From Rhizobium leguminosarum bv. viciae USDA 2370 (GTDB taxonomy: Bacteria; Pseudomonadota; Alphaproteobacteria; Rhizobiales; Rhizobiaceae), in contig NZ_MRDL01000015.1 of NCBI RefSeq assembly GCF_002008365.1, positions 62,001-126,000 on the forward strand: a stretch of DNA of 64,000 nt, written 5' to 3'. Below are positions 25,122 through 38,022 of the stretch, in pieces. Position 1 is the first letter of the stretch. The number at the start of each line of letters is the position of its first letter. The notes under the pieces were generated by a model. It did not search any database. It saw only the letters and a program-made list of their open reading frames with translations, and had not been told where the DNA came from. The translations under genes and the position numbers were made by a program.

Positions 25122-25859
25122 ATGAATGCTTTTACTTCGAAGACGAATTCACGCTTCGATCCGTCTCAGCGTCAGGACAAAACCAAGACCCTGGTTATAG
25201 CGAACTCCAACATTCGCCAGCCGGATAGCTTTTCCCCTGTAGAAAGAAAAATGGCGTTGCGGCTGGCCATGAAGCGGTTGATCGACATCGTCGCCTCAGT
25301 CAGCGCCCTCCTCGTGCTGGCGCCGCTTTTTCTGGCCATCGCTCTTTTCATCAAACTCGACGATGGCGGTCCGGTGTTTTTCCGCCAGATCCGCTGGGGG
25401 CTGAACGGCCGGAAGATCACGGTCTTCAAGTTCCGGTCGATGCGCGCCGAAGCTTGTGATCCGAGCGGCGTTCAACAGACCGTCAAGGGCGACAGCCGGG
25501 TGACAAGCATCGGCGCGGTGCTCCGCAAGACCAATATCGACGAGCTGCCGCAGCTTTTCAACGTCCTCAGGGGCGAGATGTCGCTGGTCGGCCCGCGCTG
25601 CCACGCCATCAACATGCGGGCAGCCGGCAAGCTCTACGAAGAACTGGTGCCGGACTACCATCAACGCCACATCATGCGCCCCGGCATCACCGGTCTTGCG
25701 CAGACACGCGGTTGGCGGGGCCCGACGGCGCGATCGCTGCAAGCCCGCGCCCGCATCGCTTGCGATATCTATTATGTCAGGAATTTCAGCCTGCTGCTCG
25801 ACCTGAAGATACTGCTCAGGACGGTCGTCATCGAGCTGCGCGGCGGTACAGGCTTCTGA
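25122..25859 (+). CDS. ExoY-like undecaprenyl-phosphate sugar transferase
   Basis: A 245-residue bacterial sugar transferase that starts assembly of an exopolysaccharide repeat unit on the lipid carrier. About 50 amino-terminal residues precede one transmembrane helix (VSALLVLAPLFLAIALFIKL). The cytoplasmic catalytic part contains GPVFFRQIRWGLNGR, FKFRSMR, the KTNIDELPQLFNVLRGEMSLVGPR motif region and RPGITGLAQ. This matches ExoY/WbaP-type cores without the polytopic amino-terminal domain. It is a single gene with 167 bases of AT-richer DNA upstream and no other glycosyltransferases nearby, so which polymer it serves cannot be told. Confidence 0.9.
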   Translation: MNAFTSKTNSRFDPSQRQDKTKTLVIANSNIRQPDSFSPVERKMALRLAMKRLIDIVASVSALLVLAPLFLAIALFIKLDDGGPVFFRQIRWGLNGRKITVFKFRSMRAEACDPSGVQQTVKGDSRVTSIGAVLRKTNIDELPQLFNVLRGEMSLVGPRCHAINMRAAGKLYEELVPDYHQRHIMRPGITGLAQTRGWRGPTARSLQARARIACDIYYVRNFSLLLDLKILLRTVVIELRGGTGF

Positions 25860-25962
25860 GATGAACTTTGCGCGTTGCAAAAGCGGCGATATCCACCGCT
25901 TGTTCATTTCAAGCCACCAGTGGCGCTGTCTTCCGCCCCCTAAGAGATGGAACGGACACAAA

Positions 25963-25987
25963 AAAGGCGGCTGTAACAGCCGCCTTT
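25963..25987. terminator. Bidirectional terminator between the sugar transferase and atpC
   Basis: Perfect 11-bp stem AAAGGCGGCTG / CAGCCGCCTTT around the loop TAA, preceded by a run of A residues. On the minus strand it is followed by a T run 22 bases after the atpC stop; on the plus strand it ends the sugar transferase transcript. Confidence 0.9.
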
Positions 25988-26008
25988 CATCGTCATAGTC
26001 AATTGCGA

Positions 26009-26416
26009 TCAGTCCTGTTGAACGATACCGCTCAGATGCGTCATTTCCATGATGAAGTGCTCGAGCTTCGACTTGTGCTCGTGCAACTCGGCATGTTCGA
26101 GTTCCCTACGGGCGGCCTCGATACGGCGGGTCAGCTCGTCTTTTTGGAGTTCTTCGACCGGAACTGCAGATTCAGCAAGCAATGTACAGCCGGTCGGCAG
26201 GATATCAGCAAAACCGCCGAACACCACATAGTCCTGTTTCTTACCGGAGGCGAAACGCACGCTTACGACACCAGGCTTGATCGTCGTCATCGTCGGAGCA
26301 TGGTTTGCCATAACCGTCATTTCGCCTTCAGTCGCAGGAATGACGACCTCAGTCACCATCTCCGACAGCAGCAGGCGCTCCGGTGAAACGAGCTCAAAGT
26401 TGAAATTGTCAGCCAT
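26009..26416 (-). CDS. atpC: ATP synthase F1 epsilon subunit
   Basis: A 135-residue epsilon subunit, part of the central stalk and regulator of ATP hydrolysis. The amino-terminal beta sandwich (FELVSPERLLLSEMV, VVIPATEGEMTVMANHAP) and the carboxy-terminal helix pair (RIEAARRELEHAEL) are present. It is the last gene of the F1 operon. Its ATG shares one base with the stop codon of a small zinc-ribbon gene (TGATG), rather than following atpD directly, and a strong terminator comes after it. Confidence 0.96.
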   Translation of the reverse strand: MADNFNFELVSPERLLLSEMVTEVVIPATEGEMTVMANHAPTMTTIKPGVVSVRFASGKKQDYVVFGGFADILPTGCTLLAESAVPVEELQKDELTRRIEAARRELEHAELHEHKSKLEHFIMEMTHLSGIVQQD

Positions 26417-26654
26417 CAGTGACTTACCTTCTCGGCTATGGCTTTTGCATCTTGCAATTTTGTCCCGCAGAACGGGCAGTGCAGTATCGCTTGATCGAGA
26501 TAGCCGAGGCCTTCCTCGCTCTGGACAAGACCTACCACCATCATCAGCACGCCGTTATCGGCACGATAGACGGTGGGAGCAGCTGGTTCCGGAAGATCCG
26601 CCACGACCCCCCTCAGGGAGTCGCAGCAGAATATTTCGTCTAGCGCGTCGCTCA

Positions 26655-26655
<1 letters not shown>
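26416..26655 (-). CDS. Small zinc-ribbon protein inserted between atpD and atpC
   Basis: I do not recognise this 79-residue protein. It has an acidic amino-terminal part with a cysteine pair (EIFCCDSLRG), a hydrophobic stretch GVLMMVVGLVQSEEGLGYL, and near the end HCPFCGTKLQ, a single CxxCG knuckle typical of half a zinc ribbon. It is tightly embedded: its ATG overlaps the atpD stop by one base (TGATG), and its own stop overlaps the atpC start in the same way, so it should be translationally coupled to both. That makes a real, co-translated gene likely. A role in assembly or redox regulation of F1 is speculation. The frame also offers a TTG one codon upstream. Confidence 0.8.
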
Positions 26656-28999
<2,344 letters not shown>

Positions 29000-29027
29000 C
29001 CGTGATCCGTCCTAACTTAGGGCCCGA

Positions 29028-31123
<2,096 letters not shown>

Positions 31124-31378
31124 AAATTTCCCTGATTTCAACCCAAAATCCGGCTCTCGGCGGGCGCCGAACCTATGATCTTGAATTCGTTTTGATTTCC
31201 CCCAGAAATCACAAGAGAAGCCTCTTGCTTCTTCCGAAATTCGGGGTCCGTCTAACATAGGATGTACGGACTCGCAACACGCGTAACGCCCGAATATGCC
31301 TTTCATATGATTTTCTGTTCGCAAAATTGCGCAATGGCCTGGAAGGAGGCCAGAAATGCCGTCTGCCGGCAGAGAGAG

Positions 31379-31768
31379 TCACGTCTGGATGAAGCCGAAA
31401 ACGTAGAGCAGCGGTAGCGCGGCCAAAGCAATCTGCACAACCAGGAGTAAATAGTTGACGAGATTACTCCCCTTATCGGACAGGATCGAGATGATACGGG
31501 CAAAGGCAGCCATCGCGAAAGAGGCGCCGAGCGCCATGTAGATCCAGTCCTGGGCGAGCAGGATCGCCGACAGGCCGAAACCGAGATAGAAACCGCCCAT
31601 CGAGCGTCCCTCGCCGAAACCTTCCGGCCGCCCCTCCTGCGCCTGCAGACCGAGAAGACGGAAAGTCTGCCCCGGCGCGAACATCATGATGAAGCCGGCA
31701 AGCGCCGTGAAAGCGGCAGAGCAAAAAGCAAGCTGCTCGCCAAGCTCGGTCGGAAAATAAAACTCCAT
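31379..31768 (-). CDS. Small integral-membrane protein, DUF4345-like
   Basis: A 129-residue protein with four predicted membrane helices, about 14-33 (FTALAGFIMMFAPG), 58-78 (GGFYLGFGLSAILLAQDW), 80-95 and 105-125 (LLLVVQIALAALPLLYVF). The segment RSMGGFYLGFGL and the following acidic/aromatic DW resemble the DUF4345 family, but I hold that lightly. It lies between priA and the atp operon on the same strand, 69 bases from priA, so it could be co-transcribed with priA. No function is known to me. Confidence 0.7.
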   Translation of the reverse strand: MEFYFPTELGEQLAFCSAAFTALAGFIMMFAPGQTFRLLGLQAQEGRPEGFGEGRSMGGFYLGFGLSAILLAQDWIYMALGASFAMAAFARIISILSDKGSNLVNYLLLVVQIALAALPLLYVFGFIQT

Positions 31769-31837
31769 GCGTCAGCCCCAAATCACCCGGATGAATCAGT
31801 GTTTTATGGCATGGGCCGAAAAAGGAGGAAATGGCGT

Positions 31838-34054
31838 CTAGAGAAAACTCTGCGGATCGATATCCAGCTGCACCTGCACCGATCCGCGCTCCTTGGGTGA
31901 CTGCGACAGCATCGCCCGCAGGAACCCCTGCATGTCCGAGTTCCGCCGGCCGTGCACCAGGAGGCGGAAGCGATGACGGCCGCGTACCAGCGCGAGCGGC
32001 GCTTCGGCCGGGCCTAGCACCGAGATACCCGACACCTGCGGTGCGGCGTTGCGCATGCCGCGCGCATGGTTTTCAGCATCATGGCGGGTTTCGGCAGAAA
32101 CGATGATCGAGGCAAGCCTGCCGAAGGGCGGAAGCACGGCGCGTTCGCGTTCGCTGATCTCGCGCTCGTAGAAGGCGTCGGAATCACCTGATACGATCGC
32201 CTGCATGACAGGATGCTGCGGCTGATAGGTCTGCAGCAGCCCATGGCTCTTCAGTCCGGTGCGTCCGGCCCGGCCGGTCACCTGCGACAAAAGCTGGAAG
32301 GTGCGCTCGGCCGCGCGGGGGTCGCCATTTGCAAGGCCGAGATCGGCATCGACGATGCCGACCAGCGTCATCAGCGGAAAATTATGCCCCTTGGCGACAA
32401 GCTGGGTGCCGATGACGATATCCGCCTCGCCCTTGGCGATCGCTTCCAACTCCAGCCGCAGCCGCTTCACCCCACCCATAATATCCGAGGAGAGAACGAT
32501 CGTTCGCGCCTCCGGGAAATGCCGTTCCACCTCTTCGGCGATGCGCTCGACGCCTGGCCCGCAGGCAACGAGATGGTCGAGCGTGCCGCATTCCGGGCAG
32601 GCCTCCGGCGTGCGCTCGGCATGGCCGCATTGGTGGCATTGCAGCTGCTTGCGGAAACGATGCTCCACCAGCCAGCTCGAACATTGCGGGCATTGGAACC
32701 GATGGCCACAGACCCGGCAAAGCGTCAGCGGCGCATAACCGCGGCGGTTGAGAAACAGCAGCGCCTGTTCGCGCTTCTCCACCGTCTTGCCGATCGCCCG
32801 GATCAGCACCGGCGACAGGAAGCCGCCCCGCTCCGGCGCGTGCCTGCGCATATCGACCAGATGCAGATCCGGCATCGCCGCATCGCCGAAACGCGTCGGC
32901 AGGTGGACGGTGCTGTAGCGTCCGCTCTGCCCGTTGACCTGGCTTTCGACAGACGGCGTCGCCGACACCAGGATAACGGGGAAATCGCCGATGCGGCCGC
33001 GCACGACAGCCATGTCGCGAGCATTGTAAAAGACGCGATCCTCCTGCTTGTAAGCGGGATCGTGCTCCTCGTCGACGATGATCAGGCCGAGCTCCTCGAA
33101 GGGCAGGAAGAGCGCCGAGCGCGCGCCCGCCACCACCCGCACTTCGCCGGTCACCGCCTGGCGCCAGACCTTTTCGCGCATGCGCGGCGCAAGATCGGAA
33201 TGCCATTCGGCCGGCTTTGCCCCGAAGCGGTCCTGGAAGCGCTCCATGAAACTGGCCGTCAGCGCGATCTCCGGCAGCAGGATCAGCACCTGCTTGCCAC
33301 GTTTCAGCGTCTCGGCAATCGCTTCGAAATAAACCTCGGTCTTGCCGGAGCCGGTCACCCCGTCGATCAGCGACACCGAAAATTCGCCCTTGCGGACGTC
33401 GGTAACGATCTCTTCGGCTGCCTCCTTCTGCGGCCCTTCGAGACGTGCGGCGGCAAAATCCGGATCGGGCATCGCCACAACCGGCGGCGGCGGCAGGAAT
33501 ATCGCCTCAAAAATGCCGAGCGTGATCAGTCCGTCGACGACGCTCGTCGAGACGCCCGCCGCATGGGCAAGACCGCTGCGTGTCCAGGAAAAGCCGTCGG
33601 AGGCGGTATCGAGCACCCGGGCGCGCGCCGGCGTCATCCGTTCCGGTTCGCCGCCGACGAGCTTCAACCCCTCCACCATCGGTTCCGGCTCGAAGGCGTT
33701 CGGCGCCCTCAGCGCCATGCGAGCAACGAGCCCAGGCGGCGAGAGCGTATAGGTCGCCACCCAATCGATGAAATCCCGCATCTCCCTGGAAAGCGGCGGG
33801 CAGTCGAAGACATGGCTGATCGGCCGAAGCTTCTTCGGATCGACGCCGTCTTCGCCGCCGTCCCAGACGACGCCGATCACCTGCCGCGGCCCGAGCGGCA
33901 CCTGCACGACCGAGCCGGGCTCGACCGCCATGCCATCCGGCACCGAATAGGAATAGGGTTTGGGCGCCGGCATCGGCACCAGCACGGGAACCGTTCGGTT
34001 CGCGGGCGGTGCCTCGAAAAGCGCGCCAAAGAGATCGGACGAATCTGTGCTCAT
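31838..34054 (-). CDS. priA: Primosomal replication-restart helicase PriA
   Basis: A 738-residue DEAH-box 3'-5' helicase that reloads the replisome at collapsed forks. The amino-terminal 3' DNA-binding domain is at about 25-110. Walker A is GVTGSGKTEVYFEA, Walker B is LIIVDEEHDPAYKQED (a DEEH form). The zinc-binding region has four CxxC pairs: CRVCG, CPQC, CHQC and CPEC. The helicase carboxy domain includes LFLNRRGYAPL and GTQLVAKGHNFP. The ATG at 34054 (MSTDSSDLFG) is preferred over a TTG seven codons upstream. Confidence 0.96.
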   Translation of the reverse strand: MSTDSSDLFGALFEAPPANRTVPVLVPMPAPKPYSYSVPDGMAVEPGSVVQVPLGPRQVIGVVWDGGEDGVDPKKLRPISHVFDCPPLSREMRDFIDWVATYTLSPPGLVARMALRAPNAFEPEPMVEGLKLVGGEPERMTPARARVLDTASDGFSWTRSGLAHAAGVSTSVVDGLITLGIFEAIFLPPPPVVAMPDPDFAAARLEGPQKEAAEEIVTDVRKGEFSVSLIDGVTGSGKTEVYFEAIAETLKRGKQVLILLPEIALTASFMERFQDRFGAKPAEWHSDLAPRMREKVWRQAVTGEVRVVAGARSALFLPFEELGLIIVDEEHDPAYKQEDRVFYNARDMAVVRGRIGDFPVILVSATPSVESQVNGQSGRYSTVHLPTRFGDAAMPDLHLVDMRRHAPERGGFLSPVLIRAIGKTVEKREQALLFLNRRGYAPLTLCRVCGHRFQCPQCSSWLVEHRFRKQLQCHQCGHAERTPEACPECGTLDHLVACGPGVERIAEEVERHFPEARTIVLSSDIMGGVKRLRLELEAIAKGEADIVIGTQLVAKGHNFPLMTLVGIVDADLGLANGDPRAAERTFQLLSQVTGRAGRTGLKSHGLLQTYQPQHPVMQAIVSGDSDAFYEREISERERAVLPPFGRLASIIVSAETRHDAENHARGMRNAAPQVSGISVLGPAEAPLALVRGRHRFRLLVHGRRNSDMQGFLRAMLSQSPKERGSVQVQLDIDPQSFL

Positions 34055-34139
34055 CGCGCGAGACCATGCCCGCAAATCGATGGAATTGAAACTGCAAAGA
34101 CGGAGCCACGCACTGCGGGTCGCCGCAGCGATTTAAAGA

Positions 34140-34164
34140 GTGAAGCTCAGAAATTGAGCTTCAC
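34140..34164 (-). terminator. Terminator hairpin at the 3' end of the peptide-type ABC operon
   Basis: Perfect 10-bp stem GTGAAGCTCA / TGAGCTTCAC with the loop GAAAT, overlapping the stop codon of the last ATPase gene at 34161-34163. On the minus strand it is followed by CTCTTTAAAT, a weak T tract, ahead of priA. Confidence 0.7.
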
Positions 34165-35051
34165 CTGGCAAGGCGGTCGCCATCGCCGGAATAGGCTTCA
34201 TTTGCCTTGCCATTGCGCTGCCGCAGGCGAATGATCGCCGACGCCTCGCGAGGATTGGGCGGCAGGACCGCGTTCTTCAAGGCGATAGAGTAGGCGTGTT
34301 TCGGATGTTCCAGCACATCCCTGGCATCGCCGCTCTCCACCACCACGCCCTTGCGCATGATCACCACGCGGTCGGAAATGTAGTAGGCGGTCGCAAGGTC
34401 ATGGGTGATGTAGACGATCGAGACGTTGAGCGCGTCGCGCAGATCCCGAAAGAGATTGACGATCGACATGCGCAGCGATGCGTCGACCATCGAGACCGGC
34501 TCGTCCGCCACGATCAGCTTCGGCTCAGGGATCAGCGCACGGGCGACGGCGATGCGCTGCAATTGGCCGCCTGAAAGCTCATGCGAGAAACGACCTTTTA
34601 TCTCCGCCATCGACAGGCCGACACGTTGAAGGGCAACGTCGGCAAGCGCCTCTTTCTCGGCGCGGCTCTTCGCGCCCTTGAAGCGATGGGCGGTGGCCAG
34701 CAGATACTCGTCGATCCGGGTCAGCGGATTGAAGGCCTCGAACGGATTTTGAAAGACCGGCTGGACCTTGGCCATGAAAGTCTCACGATCCCTACGGGAG
34801 CGCACCGCCTTCACATCCGTACCGTCGAAGCGGATGCTGCCCCGATCGGCCTTTTCGTTGCCGAGAATCATCTTTGCCAGCGTCGACTTGCCGGAACCGG
34901 ATTCGCCGACGATCGTGAAGATCTCGGGCTTGTCGGCGGTGAGGGCAAAGCTGACCTCGTCGACCGCCTTCATCTTCTCGCGCGAGAAGAAACCGCCGAT
35001 CGGAAAGAGCTTGGTGACGTGGTCGAGTTCGAGAAGGAAATGGCTGCTCAT
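34161..35051 (-). CDS. Peptide/nickel-type ABC transporter ATPase (DppF-like)
   Basis: A 296-residue ATPase. It has Walker A GESGSGKSTLAK near residue 45, Q-loop QNPFEAFNPLT, signature ELSGGQLQRIAVARAL, Walker B KLIVADEPVSMVDAS and switch ITHDLATAYY. The ATG at 35051 overlaps the stop of the upstream ATPase gene (ATGA); the frame continues upstream but the added residues are not conserved in type. Unlike most DppF proteins it lacks the cysteine-rich CxFxxRC tail. It powers the importer encoded by the four genes upstream, which by context carries a glycoside rather than a peptide. Confidence 0.92.
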   Translation of the reverse strand: MSSHFLLELDHVTKLFPIGGFFSREKMKAVDEVSFALTADKPEIFTIVGESGSGKSTLAKMILGNEKADRGSIRFDGTDVKAVRSRRDRETFMAKVQPVFQNPFEAFNPLTRIDEYLLATAHRFKGAKSRAEKEALADVALQRVGLSMAEIKGRFSHELSGGQLQRIAVARALIPEPKLIVADEPVSMVDASLRMSIVNLFRDLRDALNVSIVYITHDLATAYYISDRVVIMRKGVVVESGDARDVLEHPKHAYSIALKNAVLPPNPREASAIIRLRQRNGKANEAYSGDGDRLAR

Positions 35052-36082
35052 TGAATCTGGTACTCCCCGGCACGGAAACACGCGACCCGCCCTCCGGTCG
35101 CGCTCGGCAGCATGGCCGGCACCTCACGTGCGCATTTGTCGATCGCGATCGGACAGCGCGGATGGAACCGGCATCCCGAAGGCGGATCCGAGAGTGCCGG
35201 CGGCTTGCCCCTGAGGCTCTTTCGCGTCGAGACATCACCGATGCGTGGCAGGCTGCCGATCAGGTGAACGGTGTAGGGATGCTGGGGATTGTCGAAGATC
35301 GCCTGCGTCGGCCCCTCTTCCGCCAGCCGTCCCGCATACATGATGGCCAGCCGGTCGGTGATGGCCGCATGCACCGACATGTCGTGGGTCACGAAGATGA
35401 CCGAGGACTGCAGGCGCATCTGCACTTCCTTGATCAGCGCCAGCACGTCCTGCTGGACGAGCACGTCAAGCGCCGTCGTCGGCTCGTCGGCGATGATGAA
35501 TTCCGGCTCGCAGACAGTGGCGAGAGCGATCGTCAGGCGCTGGCGCATGCCGCCCGAAAGCTGGTGCGGAAAGGCCTCGAGCACATGCGGATCGAGATGC
35601 AGGCGGGCAAGATGCGCCTCGACGCGCGCGCGGAAGGCATCTGGATCGAGGTTCATGTGGCGGGAAGCGAAATCGGTGAAGGCGTGTTTGACCCTTCTGA
35701 CCGGGTTCAGCACGTTCATCGAGCCTTGCATGATGTAGGAAAGGTGGCGCCAGCGTGCCGCCTTCATCTTGCTCGGTTCAGCATAGACATCGATCGGCCC
35801 GTCGGCAAAATTGAATTTCACCGTTCCGCCGACGACGCGCATCGGCGGCCGGATGGCGCCGGCAAGCGTCTTGATCAGCGATGTCTTGCCACTCGAGGAT
35901 TCGCCGGCAATGCCGTAGATCTCGTTCCTGCGGATGGTCAGGCTGATATCGTCGACTGCGCGGATCTCCCGCCGCACGCCGAAATAATCATTGACGTAAT
36001 AGCATTTCAGCCCGTCGATCGTCAGCGCGTCCGTGGCGTTTTCGGCAAGGGTCAAAGGCTGCGTCCTCATCAGGTTCTGCAT
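35048..36082 (-). CDS. Peptide/nickel-type ABC transporter ATPase (DppD-like)
   Basis: A 344-residue ATPase. Walker A is GESSSGKTSLIK near residue 60, signature QLSGGMRQRLTIALA near 172, Walker B FIIADEPTTALDV and switch VTHDMSVHA. The carboxy-terminal CRFHPRCPIAIDKC is the oligopeptide-transporter ATPase tail that may bind an iron-sulfur cluster. It lies four bases after the DppC-like permease. Two start codons are possible, 36082 and 36070; GAGGAG directly abuts the first and is 12 bases from the second, so neither has ideal spacing. Confidence 0.92.
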   Translation of the reverse strand: MQNLMRTQPLTLAENATDALTIDGLKCYYVNDYFGVRREIRAVDDISLTIRRNEIYGIAGESSSGKTSLIKTLAGAIRPPMRVVGGTVKFNFADGPIDVYAEPSKMKAARWRHLSYIMQGSMNVLNPVRRVKHAFTDFASRHMNLDPDAFRARVEAHLARLHLDPHVLEAFPHQLSGGMRQRLTIALATVCEPEFIIADEPTTALDVLVQQDVLALIKEVQMRLQSSVIFVTHDMSVHAAITDRLAIMYAGRLAEEGPTQAIFDNPQHPYTVHLIGSLPRIGDVSTRKSLRGKPPALSDPPSGCRFHPRCPIAIDKCAREVPAMLPSATGGRVACFRAGEYQIQ

Positions 36083-36086
36083 CTCC

Positions 36087-36947
36087 TCAAGCTCCCATGC
36101 GGGCCAGGCGCGAGCGCGGGTCGATATATTCGTTCACCGACATGGCGAGCATGAACAGGCCGAGGAACAGGATGACGACGAAGAGCATCGGAAAGGCGAC
36201 CCACCACCATACGCCCGATACCGTTGCGGAATGCGCATTGGCCCAGTAGATCATGCCGCCGATCGTCGGCCGGTTGATGTCGGAAAATCCAAGCACCGAG
36301 AGCGTCACCTCGAGGCCAATCGCCCAGATCAGATTGTTCATAGTCGTGAAGAAGACGATCGGCATGACATAGGGCAGATGCTCGCGGATGAGGATCTGTC
36401 GTGTCCGCATGCCCGAGAAGACCGCGTGCCGGGTAAATTCCCGGTGGCGGAGAGACAGTGCGACGGAACGGATCAGGCGGCTGTCATGCGTCCATCCGAG
36501 CAGCGCCGCGGTGATCGCCAGCATGAACCACGTCATCTGGTCGCGAAGCACGAAGACCAGAAGCAGCAGGATCGGAATATTCGGCAGTGCGCCGAGCGTA
36601 TCGTTGACCGCCATGATGATCTGGTCGGTTCGCCCACCGATATAGCCGGAGATCAGTCCGACGGCGATGGCGATGATGCGGCTGACGAAGGCGACGATGA
36701 TGCCGAAGAACAGCGTATTGCGCATCGAGGCGGCGATCTGCCAGAAAACCTCCTGGCCACGCGAGGTGGTGCCGAGCCAGAATTCGGCCGAAGGCGGCAT
36801 GTCGGGCGCGACGACATAGATGGCATTCTCGTCATAGGGCGAGAAGAACGATGCCGCGATCAGCGCCAGGATGATAGAGATCAGGATGGTACCGAGCAGG
36901 AACTCCTTGTTGTAGCGCAGCAGGTCTCTGAGGACTTTGAACATCAA
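36087..36947 (-). CDS. Peptide-type ABC transporter permease (DppC-like)
   Basis: A 286-residue inner-membrane permease with about six helices. The first is TILISIILALIAASFFSPY. A periplasmic loop then carries FWLGTTSRGQEVFWQI, the DppC-family counterpart of the GTDxxGRD motif. The EAA loop that contacts the ATPases is near HAVFSGMRTRQILIREHLP. It pairs with the DppB-like permease three bases upstream. The carboxy end VNEYIDPRSR is typical of these permeases. Confidence 0.92.
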   Translation of the reverse strand: MMFKVLRDLLRYNKEFLLGTILISIILALIAASFFSPYDENAIYVVAPDMPPSAEFWLGTTSRGQEVFWQIAASMRNTLFFGIIVAFVSRIIAIAVGLISGYIGGRTDQIIMAVNDTLGALPNIPILLLLVFVLRDQMTWFMLAITAALLGWTHDSRLIRSVALSLRHREFTRHAVFSGMRTRQILIREHLPYVMPIVFFTTMNNLIWAIGLEVTLSVLGFSDINRPTIGGMIYWANAHSATVSGVWWWVAFPMLFVVILFLGLFMLAMSVNEYIDPRSRLARMGA

Positions 36948-36950
36948 GGA

Positions 36951-37955
36951 TTACCCCAGTTTCACACGTGGATCGATCAGCGGATAGATGATGTCGATCA
37001 CGAAGACCGCGGCGGCAACCGCGATGATGGCGATTGTGGTGACACCGAGCACGAGGCTGTAATCGCCGGAATAAATGCCGGAAATCAGAAGCTTGCCGAT
37101 CCCGGGATAGTTGAAGACGAACTCGACGATGACGGCGCCGCCGAAGACATTGCCGAGACTGAGTGCCAGGCCGGTGACCTGCGGCAGCATGGCGTTGCGC
37201 GCCACATATTGCGAAAAGATGCTGCGCGAGCGCACGCCACCAAGTTCGGCATAGACGACGTGATCGTCGGTGACGATGTTGGAAACCAGCGAGCGCATCG
37301 AGATGAACCAGCCACCAATGCCGACAAGCACGAGGGTCAGGGCCGGCAGGATGCCGTGCTCGATCACCGAGCTGATGAAGGCCCAGTTGAAGGCAGGCGC
37401 GAGATTGACCTGCGCCCCGTCGCTGATCGGCAGGATCGGCCAGATGAAACCGAAGAGGATCACCAGGCTGAGGCCGATGATGTAGGTCGGGATCGGCTGC
37501 AGCGCCATGATGACGATACCGGCAACCTTCAGCAGCTTGCTGCTGTGGAAATAACCGGCAAGGGCGCCGAGAAAATTGCCGATGATCCAGGAGATGATCG
37601 TTGCGAGGGTCAGAAGCCCGACTGTCCAGGGCAGTGCACGGCCGATAACGGTCATCACAGGGGTCGGGAAAGAGGAAAGCGACGGGCCGAAATCGCCGGT
37701 CAGGACGCGGCCCCAGAAGGTGAAATACTGCTCCAGCAGCGGGCCGCCGGTGCCGTAGAGTTCACGCAGCGATTCGCGGAGGATCTCGACGGCCTGCGGA
37801 TCGGTGGAGCCGAAGCTCGTCAACAGCGACACTGTCTGCTCGATCGGATCGACCGGCGAAAAATGCGCGATCAGGAAGGCCAGCGTGATGCCGGTGAAGA
37901 CCACGAAGAGAAATTGCAGAAAGCGTTTTGCCGCATAGATCAGAAAGCCGTTCAT
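36951..37955 (-). CDS. Peptide-type ABC transporter permease (DppB-like)
   Basis: A 334-residue inner-membrane permease. It opens with the DppB-type helix FLQFLFVVFTGITLAFLIAHF followed by SPVDPIEQ. The binding-protein-dependent transport domain from about 110 includes RSLVSNIVTDDHVVYAELGGVRSRSIFSQYVARNA, the EAA region, and VEFVFNYPGIGKLL. It is 67 bases downstream of the solute-binding protein gene. Components of this type serve di- and oligopeptides but also plant oligosaccharides in rhizobia and thermophiles. Confidence 0.92.
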   Translation of the reverse strand: MNGFLIYAAKRFLQFLFVVFTGITLAFLIAHFSPVDPIEQTVSLLTSFGSTDPQAVEILRESLRELYGTGGPLLEQYFTFWGRVLTGDFGPSLSSFPTPVMTVIGRALPWTVGLLTLATIISWIIGNFLGALAGYFHSSKLLKVAGIVIMALQPIPTYIIGLSLVILFGFIWPILPISDGAQVNLAPAFNWAFISSVIEHGILPALTLVLVGIGGWFISMRSLVSNIVTDDHVVYAELGGVRSRSIFSQYVARNAMLPQVTGLALSLGNVFGGAVIVEFVFNYPGIGKLLISGIYSGDYSLVLGVTTIAIIAVAAAVFVIDIIYPLIDPRVKLG

Positions 37956-38022
37956 GACATCGACCTTTCAATAGCAGAACGGGAACAGCCGGCGGCCGGC
38001 TGCTCCCTCGATATTGCCTCGA

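Noticed and set aside
31124..31378. Possible gene ahead of atpH (in-frame extension to 31324)
   Set aside because: The extra residues do not resemble delta subunits, and the GTG at 31123 has a ribosome binding site; the region is best read as the operon's promoter, which I could not define.
32213..34234. Plus-strand 673-residue frame opposite priA
   Set aside because: Shadow of PriA, whose helicase and zinc motifs are unambiguous on the minus strand.
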